From contig JBPYCQ010000014.1 of NCBI GenBank assembly GCA_051846895.1, forward strand, positions 1 through 64,000: DNA of 64,000 nucleotides. Reading direction: 5' to 3'. Numbering within the stretch: the first letter of the stretch is position 1; each line of letters begins with the position of its first letter. The stretch comes from CALKAL01 sp051846895. Its GTDB lineage: Bacteria; Bacillota; Bacilli; Bacillales; Alkalibacillaceae. Under the pieces are notes generated by a model. It saw only the letters and a program-made list of their open reading frames with translations. It was not told where the DNA came from and did not search any database. The translations under genes and the position numbers were made by a program. This document shows, piece after piece, positions 1 through 8,912 of this stretch.

Positions 1-31
1 AAAAAGAGGCTGGGACAAAACCCGGTAAAAT

Positions 32-78
32 AAAAAGTTGTGGAGATCCATCGAATCGATGATCTTCACAACTTTTTT
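32..78 (+). terminator. Hairpin terminator in the left end of the IS
   Basis: A 17-bp stem (32-48 with 61-77, one G-T pair) and 12-nt loop, with the 3' arm ending in a run of T. It would stop transcription entering the transposase gene from outside, a common IS self-restraint device (inference). Confidence 0.65.
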
Positions 79-167
79 ATAATAAATTCGATAATTGTAT
101 AAACAAAAAGAATCCCCTTTGATAAAATTGTAATAACCACAAAACAACCAACAAAGGAGGATTCTTT

Positions 168-1865
168 ATGTTTAAACATTATAACATGAATCAAGTGGTT
201 TTGCCTTTAGATTTAGAAGTAAAATTAGAAGAAAATGATATCGCCTACACAGTCAATGATCTAGTTGAGCAAATACCTGATGAGGCTTTCAGCCAATTTT
301 CTCGTAATACGGGATGCCCGTCTTATCACCCCAAAATGATGATGAAAATTATTCTCTGTGCTTATACTCAATCAGCATTTTCCGGAAGAAAAATAGAGGC
401 ACTAGTAAAAGATAGTGTACGAATGATGTGGCTGGCTCAAGGATATAAACCGAGTTATCGTACAATTAATCGATTTCGAGTTGACCCAGAGGTTAAAGAA
501 TTGATTCGCCAATGTTTTGTGCAATTTCGATGTCAGCTCATTCAGAACAATTTAATCGAGGAAGAAGCGATCTTTATTGATGGAACTAAGATTGAGGCGA
601 ACGCAAATAAATTTACGTTTGTTTGGCGAAAAGCTACAGAAAGGTTTAGTACGAGTTTAATCGAGAAGTCCAATCAGATGTATGATGAGTTACTAAAAGG
701 AGAGATCATTCCAGGAATAGAGCGAGAAAGTTCAGACGAACTTTCCGTTGAGGAATTATCCGCTATTGAGAACCAATTAGATGAGAAGGTTCAAGTCTAC
801 GACCAAAAGATTGAAGAAAATGATGATAGTCAAGAACGAAAAACTCTTCGTTCTGAACGCAAAATACCTAAACAATACCGCAAGCAATTCCAGGATTTCA
901 TCCGACGCAAACTTAAGTATGAATCGGATATGAAGATATTTGGTGAACGAAATAGCTATTCTAAAACAGATCATGATGCCACATTTATGCGAATGAAAGA
1001 TGACTATATGAAGAATGGTCAATTAAAACCAGCTTATAATATTCAGTTGGCGACTGAAGGTCAATTTGCGCTTGCGTATGATATTTTTCCAAATCCTACA
1101 GACACAAGAACACTTATACCATTTTTGAATTGTATCGAAGATAATTTTTTTGAGTTGCCTAACTACATTGTTGCAGATGCTGGATATGGTAGTGAAGCTA
1201 ACTACTCAGATATCATAGAAAATCGAGAACGCACACCTTTGATTACATACAATCAATACCGAAAAGAAAAACAACGCAAGTATAAGAATAATCCGTTTAA
1301 TACACACAACTGGGAGTATGATGAAGAACAAGATTGTTTTATTTGTCCGAACAATCAACGATTAACGTTCCGTTATGTCTCTAATCGAACGGATCGTTAC
1401 GGCTTTACCAGAACATTGAAAGTTTACGAATGTGAAGACTGTTCTGGCTGTCCTCTACGCTCAATGTGTACAAACGCGAAAGAGGGTAACAACCGAAGAA
1501 TTTTATATAATCAAAAATGGGAGCAACAAAAAGAATATACACGTGAAAAGCTTTCAGAAGAAAAAACTGGTGAAATCTATGGTAAACGTAAGACTGATGT
1601 AGAACCAGTTTTTGGATTTCTGAAGGCTAATTTGGGTTTCACTCGTATGTCCGTCAGGGGCAAAGCGAAAGTGAAAAATGAATTAGGCTTTGCATTCATG
1701 GCTGTAAATTTAAGAAAATACGCAGCCATGAACAGGGGGTATAATGGATTTGACGATAAAAATCCAATAAAAAATGGCACCAATCATTTAAATCTTATGA
1801 TTGGTGCCATTTTTTATTTTTTTAGACTGGTTTTGTCCCAGCCTCTTTCTATTTTCGTATCGTGA
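168..1865 (+). CDS. IS1182 family transposase
   Basis: DDE transposase of 565 aa that would cut and move the surrounding IS. The N-terminal third is the DUF772/InsH-type domain (SAFSGRKIEALVKDSVRMMW). Likely catalytic acids are in IFIDGTKIEAN, YIVADAGYGSE and KTDVEPVFGFLK. A Cys cluster (CEDCSGCPLRSMC) lies before the third motif, as is usual in the family. The start is supported by AAAGGAGG 7-8 nt upstream. No internal stop or frameshift is visible, so it may be active. The reading frame continues through the internal terminator and the right inverted repeat and stops 17 bp outside the element, so its last residues are supplied by flanking DNA. It is the only gene of the IS. Confidence 0.92.
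   Translation: MFKHYNMNQVVLPLDLEVKLEENDIAYTVNDLVEQIPDEAFSQFSRNTGCPSYHPKMMMKIILCAYTQSAFSGRKIEALVKDSVRMMWLAQGYKPSYRTINRFRVDPEVKELIRQCFVQFRCQLIQNNLIEEEAIFIDGTKIEANANKFTFVWRKATERFSTSLIEKSNQMYDELLKGEIIPGIERESSDELSVEELSAIENQLDEKVQVYDQKIEENDDSQERKTLRSERKIPKQYRKQFQDFIRRKLKYESDMKIFGERNSYSKTDHDATFMRMKDDYMKNGQLKPAYNIQLATEGQFALAYDIFPNPTDTRTLIPFLNCIEDNFFELPNYIVADAGYGSEANYSDIIENRERTPLITYNQYRKEKQRKYKNNPFNTHNWEYDEEQDCFICPNNQRLTFRYVSNRTDRYGFTRTLKVYECEDCSGCPLRSMCTNAKEGNNRRILYNQKWEQQKEYTREKLSEEKTGEIYGKRKTDVEPVFGFLKANLGFTRMSVRGKAKVKNELGFAFMAVNLRKYAAMNRGYNGFDDKNPIKNGTNHLNLMIGAIFYFFRLVLSQPLSIFVS
1770..1815 (+). terminator. Hairpin terminator in the right end of the IS
   Basis: A perfect 18-bp stem (1770-1787 with 1797-1814) followed by T-rich sequence. 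It sits inside the transposase reading frame, just before the right inverted repeat. It probably prevents transcription from the IS into mutS (inference). Confidence 0.7.
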
Positions 1866-1882
1866 ATTGTTGTTCGTATATA

Positions 1883-1891
1883 TGCTATAAT
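1883..1891 (+). promoter_or_regulatory. Candidate extended -10 promoter of mutS
   Basis: TATAAT at 1886-1891 preceded by TGC, an extended -10 signature, in the 77 bp between the IS and mutS. No good -35 is visible at the expected distance. It could let mutS be transcribed although the IS separates it from anything upstream. It rests on sequence match alone. Confidence 0.45.
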
Positions 1892-1925
1892 GACGAGAAG
1901 AGATAGATTGATGGGGGAAGTATAT

Positions 1926-4475
1926 ATGGCCAAATACACACCAATGATTGAACAATATTTAAAAATAAAAAATTCTAATAAAGATGCATTTTTATTTTTC
2001 AGACTGGGAGATTTTTATGAACTGTTTTTTGAAGATGCCATAAAAGCTTCTAAGGAATTAGAAATCACATTAACAGCACGTGATGCTGGACAAGAGGATA
2101 AAATACCGATGTGTGGTGTCCCTTACCACTCTGCAGAAGGTTATATTAAAAAGCTCATAGATAAAGGATATAAAGTGGCTATATGCGAACAAGTCGAAGA
2201 TCCAAAAGAGGCAAAAGGTGTCGTTAAACGTGAAGTAGTTCAAGTTGTTACACCTGGAACTTTAATGGAGGAGAACTTTTTAAAAGAAGATGAGAATAAT
2301 TTCATCGCATCCATTACACCATTTGACCATCATTTTGTATTATCATTTGTAGATTTATCGACGGGCGAATCTTTTGTGAACTTAATTAATAATGGTTGGA
2401 ATGACGTCATAAGTGAACTATACAACCGACCTGTTAAAGAAATCGTTATTCCTTCAAATTTTAATAAGGCTCAACGGCAGTCATTAACAGATATTTTAAA
2501 TGTTACTCTGTCTTTTCAAGATCACCATTTTATACCGGAAGAATACATACATTTAGTCAAAAAACTAGAGGATGACAGACTAATCGAAGGGTTTGGCCGA
2601 CTGTTTCAATATATTTTTGATTCTCAGAAAAGATTTTTGTCACACTTACAAGTCGTTCGTTATATTGAAGTTAACCAGTTTATGAAGCTGGATTTATATT
2701 CTAAACGAAATTTGGAGTTAATGGAATCGATAAGAGATAAAAGTAAAAAAGGAACTCTCTTACAAGTTATTGATCGTACGCAAACAGCAATGGGTGCAAG
2801 AAAGTTAAAAACATGGATAGATCAACCTTTGCTGTCGAAAAGGGCTATAAAAATACGCCATAAGCAAGTACAAGGCTTTATCGATTCCTTTTTTGAACGT
2901 GAGGAATTAAAAGAATTATTAAAAGAAGTTTATGATATTGAGAGATTGGTTGGTAGAATCTCATTTGGAAATGTAAATGCAAGAGATTTATTACAATTAA
3001 AACAATCATTAAGTGTCTTACCACAAGTTAAGCAAAGTATAGACCAGATTCAAATTGAAGAAATTAGCCAACTATTAGGTGATATAAAACCTTTTGAAGA
3101 AATTTATAATCTTTTAAATGATGGTATTCATGAAGACCCACCGATAAGTATTACTGAAGGTGGTATTATTAAAGATGGTTTTAATGAACAACTTGATCAA
3201 TATCGCCAAGCGTCAAAACATGGAAAAGAGTGGGTTGCCAGTCTAGAACGTGAAGAGAGAGAAAAAACAGGAATCAAATCGCTAAAAGTAGGATATAACA
3301 AAGTTTTTGGCTATTATATAGAGGTCACTAAAGCGAATTTACCACATGTTGATCTTGAGCGATATGAAAGAAAACAAACTTTAGCTAATGCTGAACGATT
3401 TATTACACCAGAATTAAAAGAAAAAGAACGGCTAATATTGGAAGCGACAGAGAAAAGTGTCGATTTAGAATATAAATTATTTGTATCGATTCGGGATCAA
3501 TTAAAAACTTATATATCTTCATTGCAGTTATTAGCTAACCAATTAAGTGTAATTGACGTTTTGTTAGGATTCGCTATTGTTAGTGAAGAAAATAATTATG
3601 TCCAACCAGAGATTGTTGAAAATGAAGAAATTGAAATTATTGAAGGAAGACATCCAGTTGTTGAACAAGTTATGCAAGATCAATTTGTTCCTAACAATCT
3701 CATGATGAATGAGAATACGAATGTACTACTTATTACAGGTCCAAACATGGCTGGGAAAAGTACATACATGAGACAGTTAGGGCTAATAGTAATAATGAAT
3801 CAAATTGGATGCTTTGTCCCAGCTAAACAAGCTAAACTACCTATTTTTGATCAAATATTTACGAGAATCGGCGCAGCGGATGATTTGGTTTCTGGACAAA
3901 GTACATTCATGGTTGAAATGCTAGAAGCAGAACATGCTGTGAGAAATGCAACGGACAAAAGCTTAATATTATTAGATGAAATAGGTAGAGGAACTAGCAC
4001 TTATGATGGGATGGCATTGGCCCAATCCATTGTAGAATATATCCATGATCGCATTGGTGCAAAAACTTTATTTTCAACCCATTATCATGAACTAACTACA
4101 TTAGAAAATTCATTAGAAAAACTTAAAAATGTCCATGTTGAAGTTGATGAACATGATGGTGAAGTCGTATTTTTACATCACATTAAAGAAGGTAAGGCGG
4201 ATAAGAGCTATGGAATACATGTTGCTAAGATTGCGAACCTACCTGATGACATTATCGACCGTGCTTATTATTTGTTAAACTCATTTGAACAAACTACACA
4301 ATTAGTTGAAAAACAGACTTCAGAAGAACAGTTAACACTGTTTGAGGAACAACATGATATGCCTTTAAGCAGCCATTTAAAAGCCATTGATCAAATTAAG
4401 AAGTTGGATGTATTATCGATGACACCAATGGATGCGATGAATTTCTTGTATGAACTGAAGAAAAACTTGGACTAA
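1926..4475 (+). CDS. mutS: DNA mismatch repair ATPase MutS
   Basis: 849 aa. It recognises base mismatches and small loops after replication and recruits MutL. The N-terminal mismatch-binding domain contains the F-x-E region (GDFYELFFEDA, about residues 30-40). The core and clamp domains follow, then the ABC-type ATPase with Walker A GPNMAGKST at about 605-613 and the LLDEIGRGTSTYDG Walker B/signature near 680. Length is normal for MutS1. Start ATG 1926 was chosen over an upstream in-frame ATG at 1890 because GGGGGAAG lies just before it and the protein then begins MAKYTPMIEQY, as in relatives. mutL follows 15 nt downstream, so the two are cotranscribed. An IS lies directly upstream. Confidence 0.97.
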   Translation: MAKYTPMIEQYLKIKNSNKDAFLFFRLGDFYELFFEDAIKASKELEITLTARDAGQEDKIPMCGVPYHSAEGYIKKLIDKGYKVAICEQVEDPKEAKGVVKREVVQVVTPGTLMEENFLKEDENNFIASITPFDHHFVLSFVDLSTGESFVNLINNGWNDVISELYNRPVKEIVIPSNFNKAQRQSLTDILNVTLSFQDHHFIPEEYIHLVKKLEDDRLIEGFGRLFQYIFDSQKRFLSHLQVVRYIEVNQFMKLDLYSKRNLELMESIRDKSKKGTLLQVIDRTQTAMGARKLKTWIDQPLLSKRAIKIRHKQVQGFIDSFFEREELKELLKEVYDIERLVGRISFGNVNARDLLQLKQSLSVLPQVKQSIDQIQIEEISQLLGDIKPFEEIYNLLNDGIHEDPPISITEGGIIKDGFNEQLDQYRQASKHGKEWVASLEREEREKTGIKSLKVGYNKVFGYYIEVTKANLPHVDLERYERKQTLANAERFITPELKEKERLILEATEKSVDLEYKLFVSIRDQLKTYISSLQLLANQLSVIDVLLGFAIVSEENNYVQPEIVENEEIEIIEGRHPVVEQVMQDQFVPNNLMMNENTNVLLITGPNMAGKSTYMRQLGLIVIMNQIGCFVPAKQAKLPIFDQIFTRIGAADDLVSGQSTFMVEMLEAEHAVRNATDKSLILLDEIGRGTSTYDGMALAQSIVEYIHDRIGAKTLFSTHYHELTTLENSLEKLKNVHVEVDEHDGEVVFLHHIKEGKADKSYGIHVAKIANLPDDIIDRAYYLLNSFEQTTQLVEKQTSEEQLTLFEEQHDMPLSSHLKAIDQIKKLDVLSMTPMDAMNFLYELKKNLD

Positions 4476-4490
4476 AAAGGGGGGAGTTTT

Positions 4491-6308
4491 TTGGGGAAAA
4501 TCATCCAATTACCTGACGAACTTTCAAATAAAATAGCAGCTGGTGAAGTAGTCGAACGTCCGGCTTCAGTCGTTAAAGAGCTGTTGGAAAATAGCATAGA
4601 TGCCAATAGTACGTGGATTAAAATTGAACTTGAAGAGGCAGGTTTGCGCCTTATTAAAATTATTGATGACGGTGATGGTATTGAAAATGACGATTGCGAG
4701 AAAGCCTTTTATCGTCATGCTACAAGTAAAATAATTGATGAGCATGATTTGTTTCGTGTTAAGACGTTAGGTTTTCGCGGAGAAGCTCTAGCAAGTATAG
4801 CATCTGTTAGTCAGCTCACAATTAAAACATCGACTGGTGAACAAGTTGGAACGGAATTAAAAGTGATTGGTGGAGTTGTGAAAGAAAAACTTAAATCCAC
4901 AAAACGAAAAGGAACAGAAATTACGATTGAAAATCTATTTTTCAATACTCCCGCTCGCCTAAAGTATTTGAAAACAGTTCATACTGAATTGGGACATATA
5001 ACCGATACTATAAATAAAATGGCTTTGACTCATCCTGACATAAGATTTGAATGTGAACACAATGGAAAGCGCATCTTTTTCTCACCAGGTTCAGGTGAAT
5101 TACTCCATGTCGTACAACAAATCTATGGAAAACAAATAGCTAAAAACATGCTTTCAATAAAAGGTGATTCGCTAGATTACCATTTAAAAGGATTAATCGC
5201 AAAACCAGAGTTAACTAGGTCAAACCGCAATTATATGACGTTAATCGTGAATGGGAGATATATAAAAAACCCATATATCAATAAAGCGATTCTAGAAGGG
5301 TACCATACATTTTTAACGATTGGTCGTTATCCAATCGTCGTTTTACAAATAGAAATGGATCCTTATTTAGTAGATGTCAATGTCCATCCTGCTAAAACAG
5401 AAGTTCGATTTAGTAAAGAAAAAGAACTATTTCAAATTGTTAAAGAAACTATTTATAGAAGACTACATGAAGAACAGTTAATCCCTTCTGGTGTGAAACA
5501 GGAGAAAATAAAATCCGTGCAAACGTCATTATCATTTGAAAATAAATATCCATTCCAATCTAAATCAGTAGACTCGATAAACGAGGGTGACCCAATTGAT
5601 TTTCATATTAGTGAAGGCTTACCGATACAACATGAAGTAAATGAACATAATCAGAATGAGATACATTTAGAATTTGATAAAGATGAAACGAAAGATATTA
5701 ATAAAGATAAACTCGATATAAATGATAGAATGCCTGTAATGTATCCGATCGGGCAGCTACATGGCACTTACATTTTAGCTCAAAATGAACTTGGTCTTTA
5801 TATGATTGATCAACATGCTGCACAAGAGAGAATTAAATATGAATATTATAAAAAGAAGTTAGGTCAACCTACTAAAGAGGTTCAGGAGCTGTCTGTACCG
5901 TTAACATTTGAGTTTACAAGCCAAGAATCCATCCTGATTGAAGAAAATCGAGAATCTTTTGAAAGAGTAGGTTTATTTTTGGAACCATTTGGAAACCATA
6001 GTTATATCATAAAATCGCATCCAAGCTGGTTTCCAAAAGGTGAAGAAGAACAAATAATTAGGGAAATGATTGACCAGTTAATCGAGGGTAAACAGATTGA
6101 TGTTGAAGAAATAAGAGAAGAAGCTGCGATATTAATGGCTTGTAAGCGATCAATTAAAGCTAATCATTATTTAAATCATAATGAAATGGAATATTTATTA
6201 AATGAATTAAGAGCTTGCCGAGATCCTTTTACCTGTCCACATGGTAGACCAATAGTTATACATTTCAGCGAATATGAACTACAACGAATGTTTAAACGAA
6301 TTATGTAG
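4491..6308 (+). CDS. mutL: DNA mismatch repair protein MutL
   Basis: 605 aa. A GHKL ATPase that couples MutS mismatch recognition to strand nicking. The N-terminal ATPase motifs are clear: ELLENSIDAN, DDGDGI, and RGEALASI. The C-terminal part has QHAAQERIKYEYY and a metal-binding endonuclease-type region (ACKRSIKANHYL, then CPHGRP), as in Gram-positive MutL, which has latent nuclease activity. The middle linker is acidic, polar and poorly conserved, which is normal. The start is TTG at 4491, preceded by a strong GGGGGGAG site. It is in one operon with mutS and miaA (16 nt gap to miaA). Confidence 0.97.
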   Translation: MGKIIQLPDELSNKIAAGEVVERPASVVKELLENSIDANSTWIKIELEEAGLRLIKIIDDGDGIENDDCEKAFYRHATSKIIDEHDLFRVKTLGFRGEALASIASVSQLTIKTSTGEQVGTELKVIGGVVKEKLKSTKRKGTEITIENLFFNTPARLKYLKTVHTELGHITDTINKMALTHPDIRFECEHNGKRIFFSPGSGELLHVVQQIYGKQIAKNMLSIKGDSLDYHLKGLIAKPELTRSNRNYMTLIVNGRYIKNPYINKAILEGYHTFLTIGRYPIVVLQIEMDPYLVDVNVHPAKTEVRFSKEKELFQIVKETIYRRLHEEQLIPSGVKQEKIKSVQTSLSFENKYPFQSKSVDSINEGDPIDFHISEGLPIQHEVNEHNQNEIHLEFDKDETKDINKDKLDINDRMPVMYPIGQLHGTYILAQNELGLYMIDQHAAQERIKYEYYKKKLGQPTKEVQELSVPLTFEFTSQESILIEENRESFERVGLFLEPFGNHSYIIKSHPSWFPKGEEEQIIREMIDQLIEGKQIDVEEIREEAAILMACKRSIKANHYLNHNEMEYLLNELRACRDPFTCPHGRPIVIHFSEYELQRMFKRIM

Positions 6309-6324
6309 TAATAGGTGACATTTT

Positions 6325-7257
6325 ATGAAAAAACCAACTGTTATTAGTATCATTGGTCCTACAGCTGTGGGAAAAACAAAGCTCGGTATTGAAATTAGTA
6401 AACGATTTAATGGAGAGGTCATTAATGGTGACTCAATGCAAATATATAAACATTTTGACATTGGATCAGCCAAAGTGACAGATAAAGAAAAAGATGGAAT
6501 TCCTCATCATTTAATTGATATATTAGAACCAGAAGAAGATTATTCTGTTGCGCAGTTTAAGAATGATGTAAATCAAAAAATAATAGAGCTAACTCATAAG
6601 AAGAAAATACCAATCATTGTTGGCGGCACAGGATTTTATATTCATGCAGCATTATACAATTTTGATTTTCCAGATATTAAACGAAATGATGAATATGTAG
6701 AAAGACTAACTGAAGAAATTAATGCAGAAGGAATTGAACCATATTACGAAAAATTGAAAAGATTAGACCCTGTACAGGCAAGAAAAATTCACCCGAATAA
6801 TATTAGAAAAGTTATTCGAGCTTTAGAAGTAATAGAAACAACAGGAAAGAAAATGTCTACAATTGAACAGGAGCAAATAAATGTATCTCCATACAACCCG
6901 ATCATAATAGGCTTAAGTATGGAACGAGAAGTCTTATATGATAGAATAAATCATCGTGTAGATCTTATGATTGAACAAGGCTTAGTAAATGAAGTTCAGC
7001 TTCTTTATGAAAGGTATGGTAGTAACATACAACCAATGAAAGGAATTGGCTACAAAGAATTAGTACCATACTTTAATAAGGAATATTCTTTAAACGAAGC
7101 AATTGATCTAATAAAACGCAATACACGGCGATTTGCTAAGAGGCAGTTTACTTATTATCGAAATAAAATACCAGATGTACGTTGGTATCCTGTTGATCCA
7201 AAAAATCATTTGGAAACATTTACAATAATTTTTAAAGATTTAGAAGGAATGTTGTAG
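6325..7257 (+). CDS. miaA: tRNA dimethylallyltransferase
   Basis: 310 aa. It transfers a dimethylallyl group to A37 of tRNAs that read codons beginning with U, improving decoding fidelity. P-loop GPTAVGKTKL lies at about residues 10-19 and the substrate region NGDSMQIYKHFDIGSAK follows; VGGTGFYIHAAL and KGIGYKELVPYF are family signatures. Length is typical. It lies between mutL and hfq, the usual order in Bacillaceae, in the same direction and with short gaps. Confidence 0.96.
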   Translation: MKKPTVISIIGPTAVGKTKLGIEISKRFNGEVINGDSMQIYKHFDIGSAKVTDKEKDGIPHHLIDILEPEEDYSVAQFKNDVNQKIIELTHKKKIPIIVGGTGFYIHAALYNFDFPDIKRNDEYVERLTEEINAEGIEPYYEKLKRLDPVQARKIHPNNIRKVIRALEVIETTGKKMSTIEQEQINVSPYNPIIIGLSMEREVLYDRINHRVDLMIEQGLVNEVQLLYERYGSNIQPMKGIGYKELVPYFNKEYSLNEAIDLIKRNTRRFAKRQFTYYRNKIPDVRWYPVDPKNHLETFTIIFKDLEGML

Positions 7258-7303
7258 ATTTTAGCGAATATGTAATAATATTAGATAGAAAGAGGAGGAG
7301 TTT

Positions 7304-7528
7304 ATGATGGCAAGCTCAGCGAACGTTCAGGACACCTACTTAAACAAACTAAGAAAAGATAAAATACCTTTAACCGTATTTTTATTAAATGGTTTTCAAT
7401 TAAGAGGGGTCATAAAATCATTTGATAATTTTACAGTCCTAATTGAAACAGAAGGCAAACAGCAATTAATTTTCAAACATGCTATTTCAACTTTTGCTCC
7501 ATCAAAAAACATTGAACTCGAATCATAA
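7304..7528 (+). CDS. hfq: RNA chaperone Hfq
   Basis: 74 aa. Sm-like protein forming a hexamer that binds small RNAs and A-rich mRNA. Sm1 (TVFLLNGFQLRGVIKSFDNFTVLIE) and Sm2 (QLIFKHAISTF) are both present; FKHAI replaces the usual YKHAI. Two adjacent ATG codons (7304 and 7307) follow AGGAGGAG, and either may be used. A strong terminator follows, ending the mutS-mutL-miaA-hfq unit. Confidence 0.95.
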   Translation: MMASSANVQDTYLNKLRKDKIPLTVFLLNGFQLRGVIKSFDNFTVLIETEGKQQLIFKHAISTFAPSKNIELES

Positions 7529-7541
7529 TCATTGACGAGTT

Positions 7542-7580
7542 AATAAGCCTATCACACAATGTTGATAGGCTTATTTTTAT
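7542..7580 (+). terminator. Terminator after hfq
   Basis: Perfect 13-bp stem (7542-7554 with 7563-7575), 8-nt loop, then a T run. It closes the mutS-hfq transcription unit. Confidence 0.85.
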
Positions 7581-7668
7581 ATTCAAAAGTAGTATATCAA
7601 TTGATAATTGATTCAATCATATACGTATAACCTATAATTGAAAGTATTTTATAAAGGAGACTTAATTA

Positions 7669-8901
7669 ATGACTGAACAAGCCATATTAGTTGGATGTCA
7701 ATTACAAACTGAAACAGACGATGCATTTCTCTCTTCAATGGAAGAATTAAAAGCATTAGCAGAAACTGTTGATGCTGAGATTGTTGAGACTTTTTCTCAG
7801 AAACGAGATAAGCCACACTACTCATTTTATATCGGGACGGGAAAGGTAGAGGAAATTAAACATTATATTGTTGAACAAGAAATTGATGTCGTAATTGTTA
7901 ATAGTGAGTTAACGCCGACTCAGAATCGAAATTTAACGAATGAATGGGAAGTCAAAATCGTTGATCGAACTCAATTAATTTTAGACATTTTTGCAATGAG
8001 AGCGAGAACGAAAGAAGGTAAACTACAAGTTGAGTTAGCGCAGCTAGAATATATGCTACCGAGATTACACGGTAAAGGTATTGAATTGTCGCGACTTGGT
8101 GGTGGAATTGGAACACGTGGACCTGGTGAGACAAAATTAGAAACAGATCGTAGACATATCCGAAATCGTATTACCGACATTAAGCAATCATTAAAACAAG
8201 TCATTAAACACCGTCATCAATATCGAGAAAACCGTAAACGGAATTCCGTGTTTCAGATTGCCATTGTCGGTTATACAAACGCAGGGAAATCGACATTATT
8301 TAATCGCTTGACTAATGAAACGTCTCTTGAAGAAAATAAATTATTTGCTACTTTGGATCCTTTAACTAGGAAAATCAGTTTACCGTGTGGATTCCAAGCT
8401 TTAATATCTGATACAGTCGGTTTTATTCAAAAGCTACCAACAACGTTAATTGCTGCATTTAGATCAACTTTAGAAGAGGTGACTGAAGCAGACTTTATAC
8501 TACATGTTGTTGATAGTTCACATGAAAATGCCATTGAGCACGAGAAAACAGTTAAAGAAATATTGAAAGAACTAAATGCAGACCACATACCACAGTTAAC
8601 AGTTTATAATAAAAGTGATTTACTAAACGAAGAATTTATTCCTTATTCTAAACCAAGTATTACGATGAGCACACTGAAAAATGAAGATATCAATCGTTTA
8701 AAAGGAAAAATTGAAGCAGTTCTTAAAGAGGAATGGCAAAAATACGAATTATATATTCCAGCTGATGAAAGTCAAATGATTACCCGCTTAAAACAACAAT
8801 CAATATTAGAAAAACAACACTTTCATGAATATGAAGATAGCTACCATGTTTTAGGATTTATAGATCCAGATACACCATTATATAATCAAATAAAGAAGTG
8901 A
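7669..8901 (+). CDS. hflX: Ribosome-associated GTPase HflX
   Basis: 410 aa. GTPase that binds the 50S subunit and can split stalled or hibernating ribosomes under stress. The N-terminal HflX domain contains the glycine-rich stretch GGGIGTRGPGETKLETDRR. The G domain starts at about residue 198 with VGYTNAGKSTLFNRL, then DTVGFIQKLP (G3) and TVYNKSDL (G4). The C-terminal region is short, as in Bacillus YnbA. The start follows AAAGGAGA. ynbB begins 11 nt after the stop, suggesting cotranscription. Confidence 0.95.
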   Translation: MTEQAILVGCQLQTETDDAFLSSMEELKALAETVDAEIVETFSQKRDKPHYSFYIGTGKVEEIKHYIVEQEIDVVIVNSELTPTQNRNLTNEWEVKIVDRTQLILDIFAMRARTKEGKLQVELAQLEYMLPRLHGKGIELSRLGGGIGTRGPGETKLETDRRHIRNRITDIKQSLKQVIKHRHQYRENRKRNSVFQIAIVGYTNAGKSTLFNRLTNETSLEENKLFATLDPLTRKISLPCGFQALISDTVGFIQKLPTTLIAAFRSTLEEVTEADFILHVVDSSHENAIEHEKTVKEILKELNADHIPQLTVYNKSDLLNEEFIPYSKPSITMSTLKNEDINRLKGKIEAVLKEEWQKYELYIPADESQMITRLKQQSILEKQHFHEYEDSYHVLGFIDPDTPLYNQIKK

Positions 8902-8912
8902 GTTGACATAAC

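Larger units (their letters stand above)
3..1848 (+). mobile_element. IS1182-type insertion sequence, apparently complete
   Basis: The element is bounded by 20-bp perfect inverted repeats at 3-22 and 1829-1848; both read AAAGAGGCTGGGACAAAACC inward. It carries one transposase gene and a terminator-like hairpin inside each end, which would insulate it from neighbouring transcription. Its left end is at the edge of the window, so the target duplication cannot be judged. It lies 77 bp before the mutS start. Family assignment rests on the transposase (DUF772-type N-terminus, DDE residues). Confidence 0.9.
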
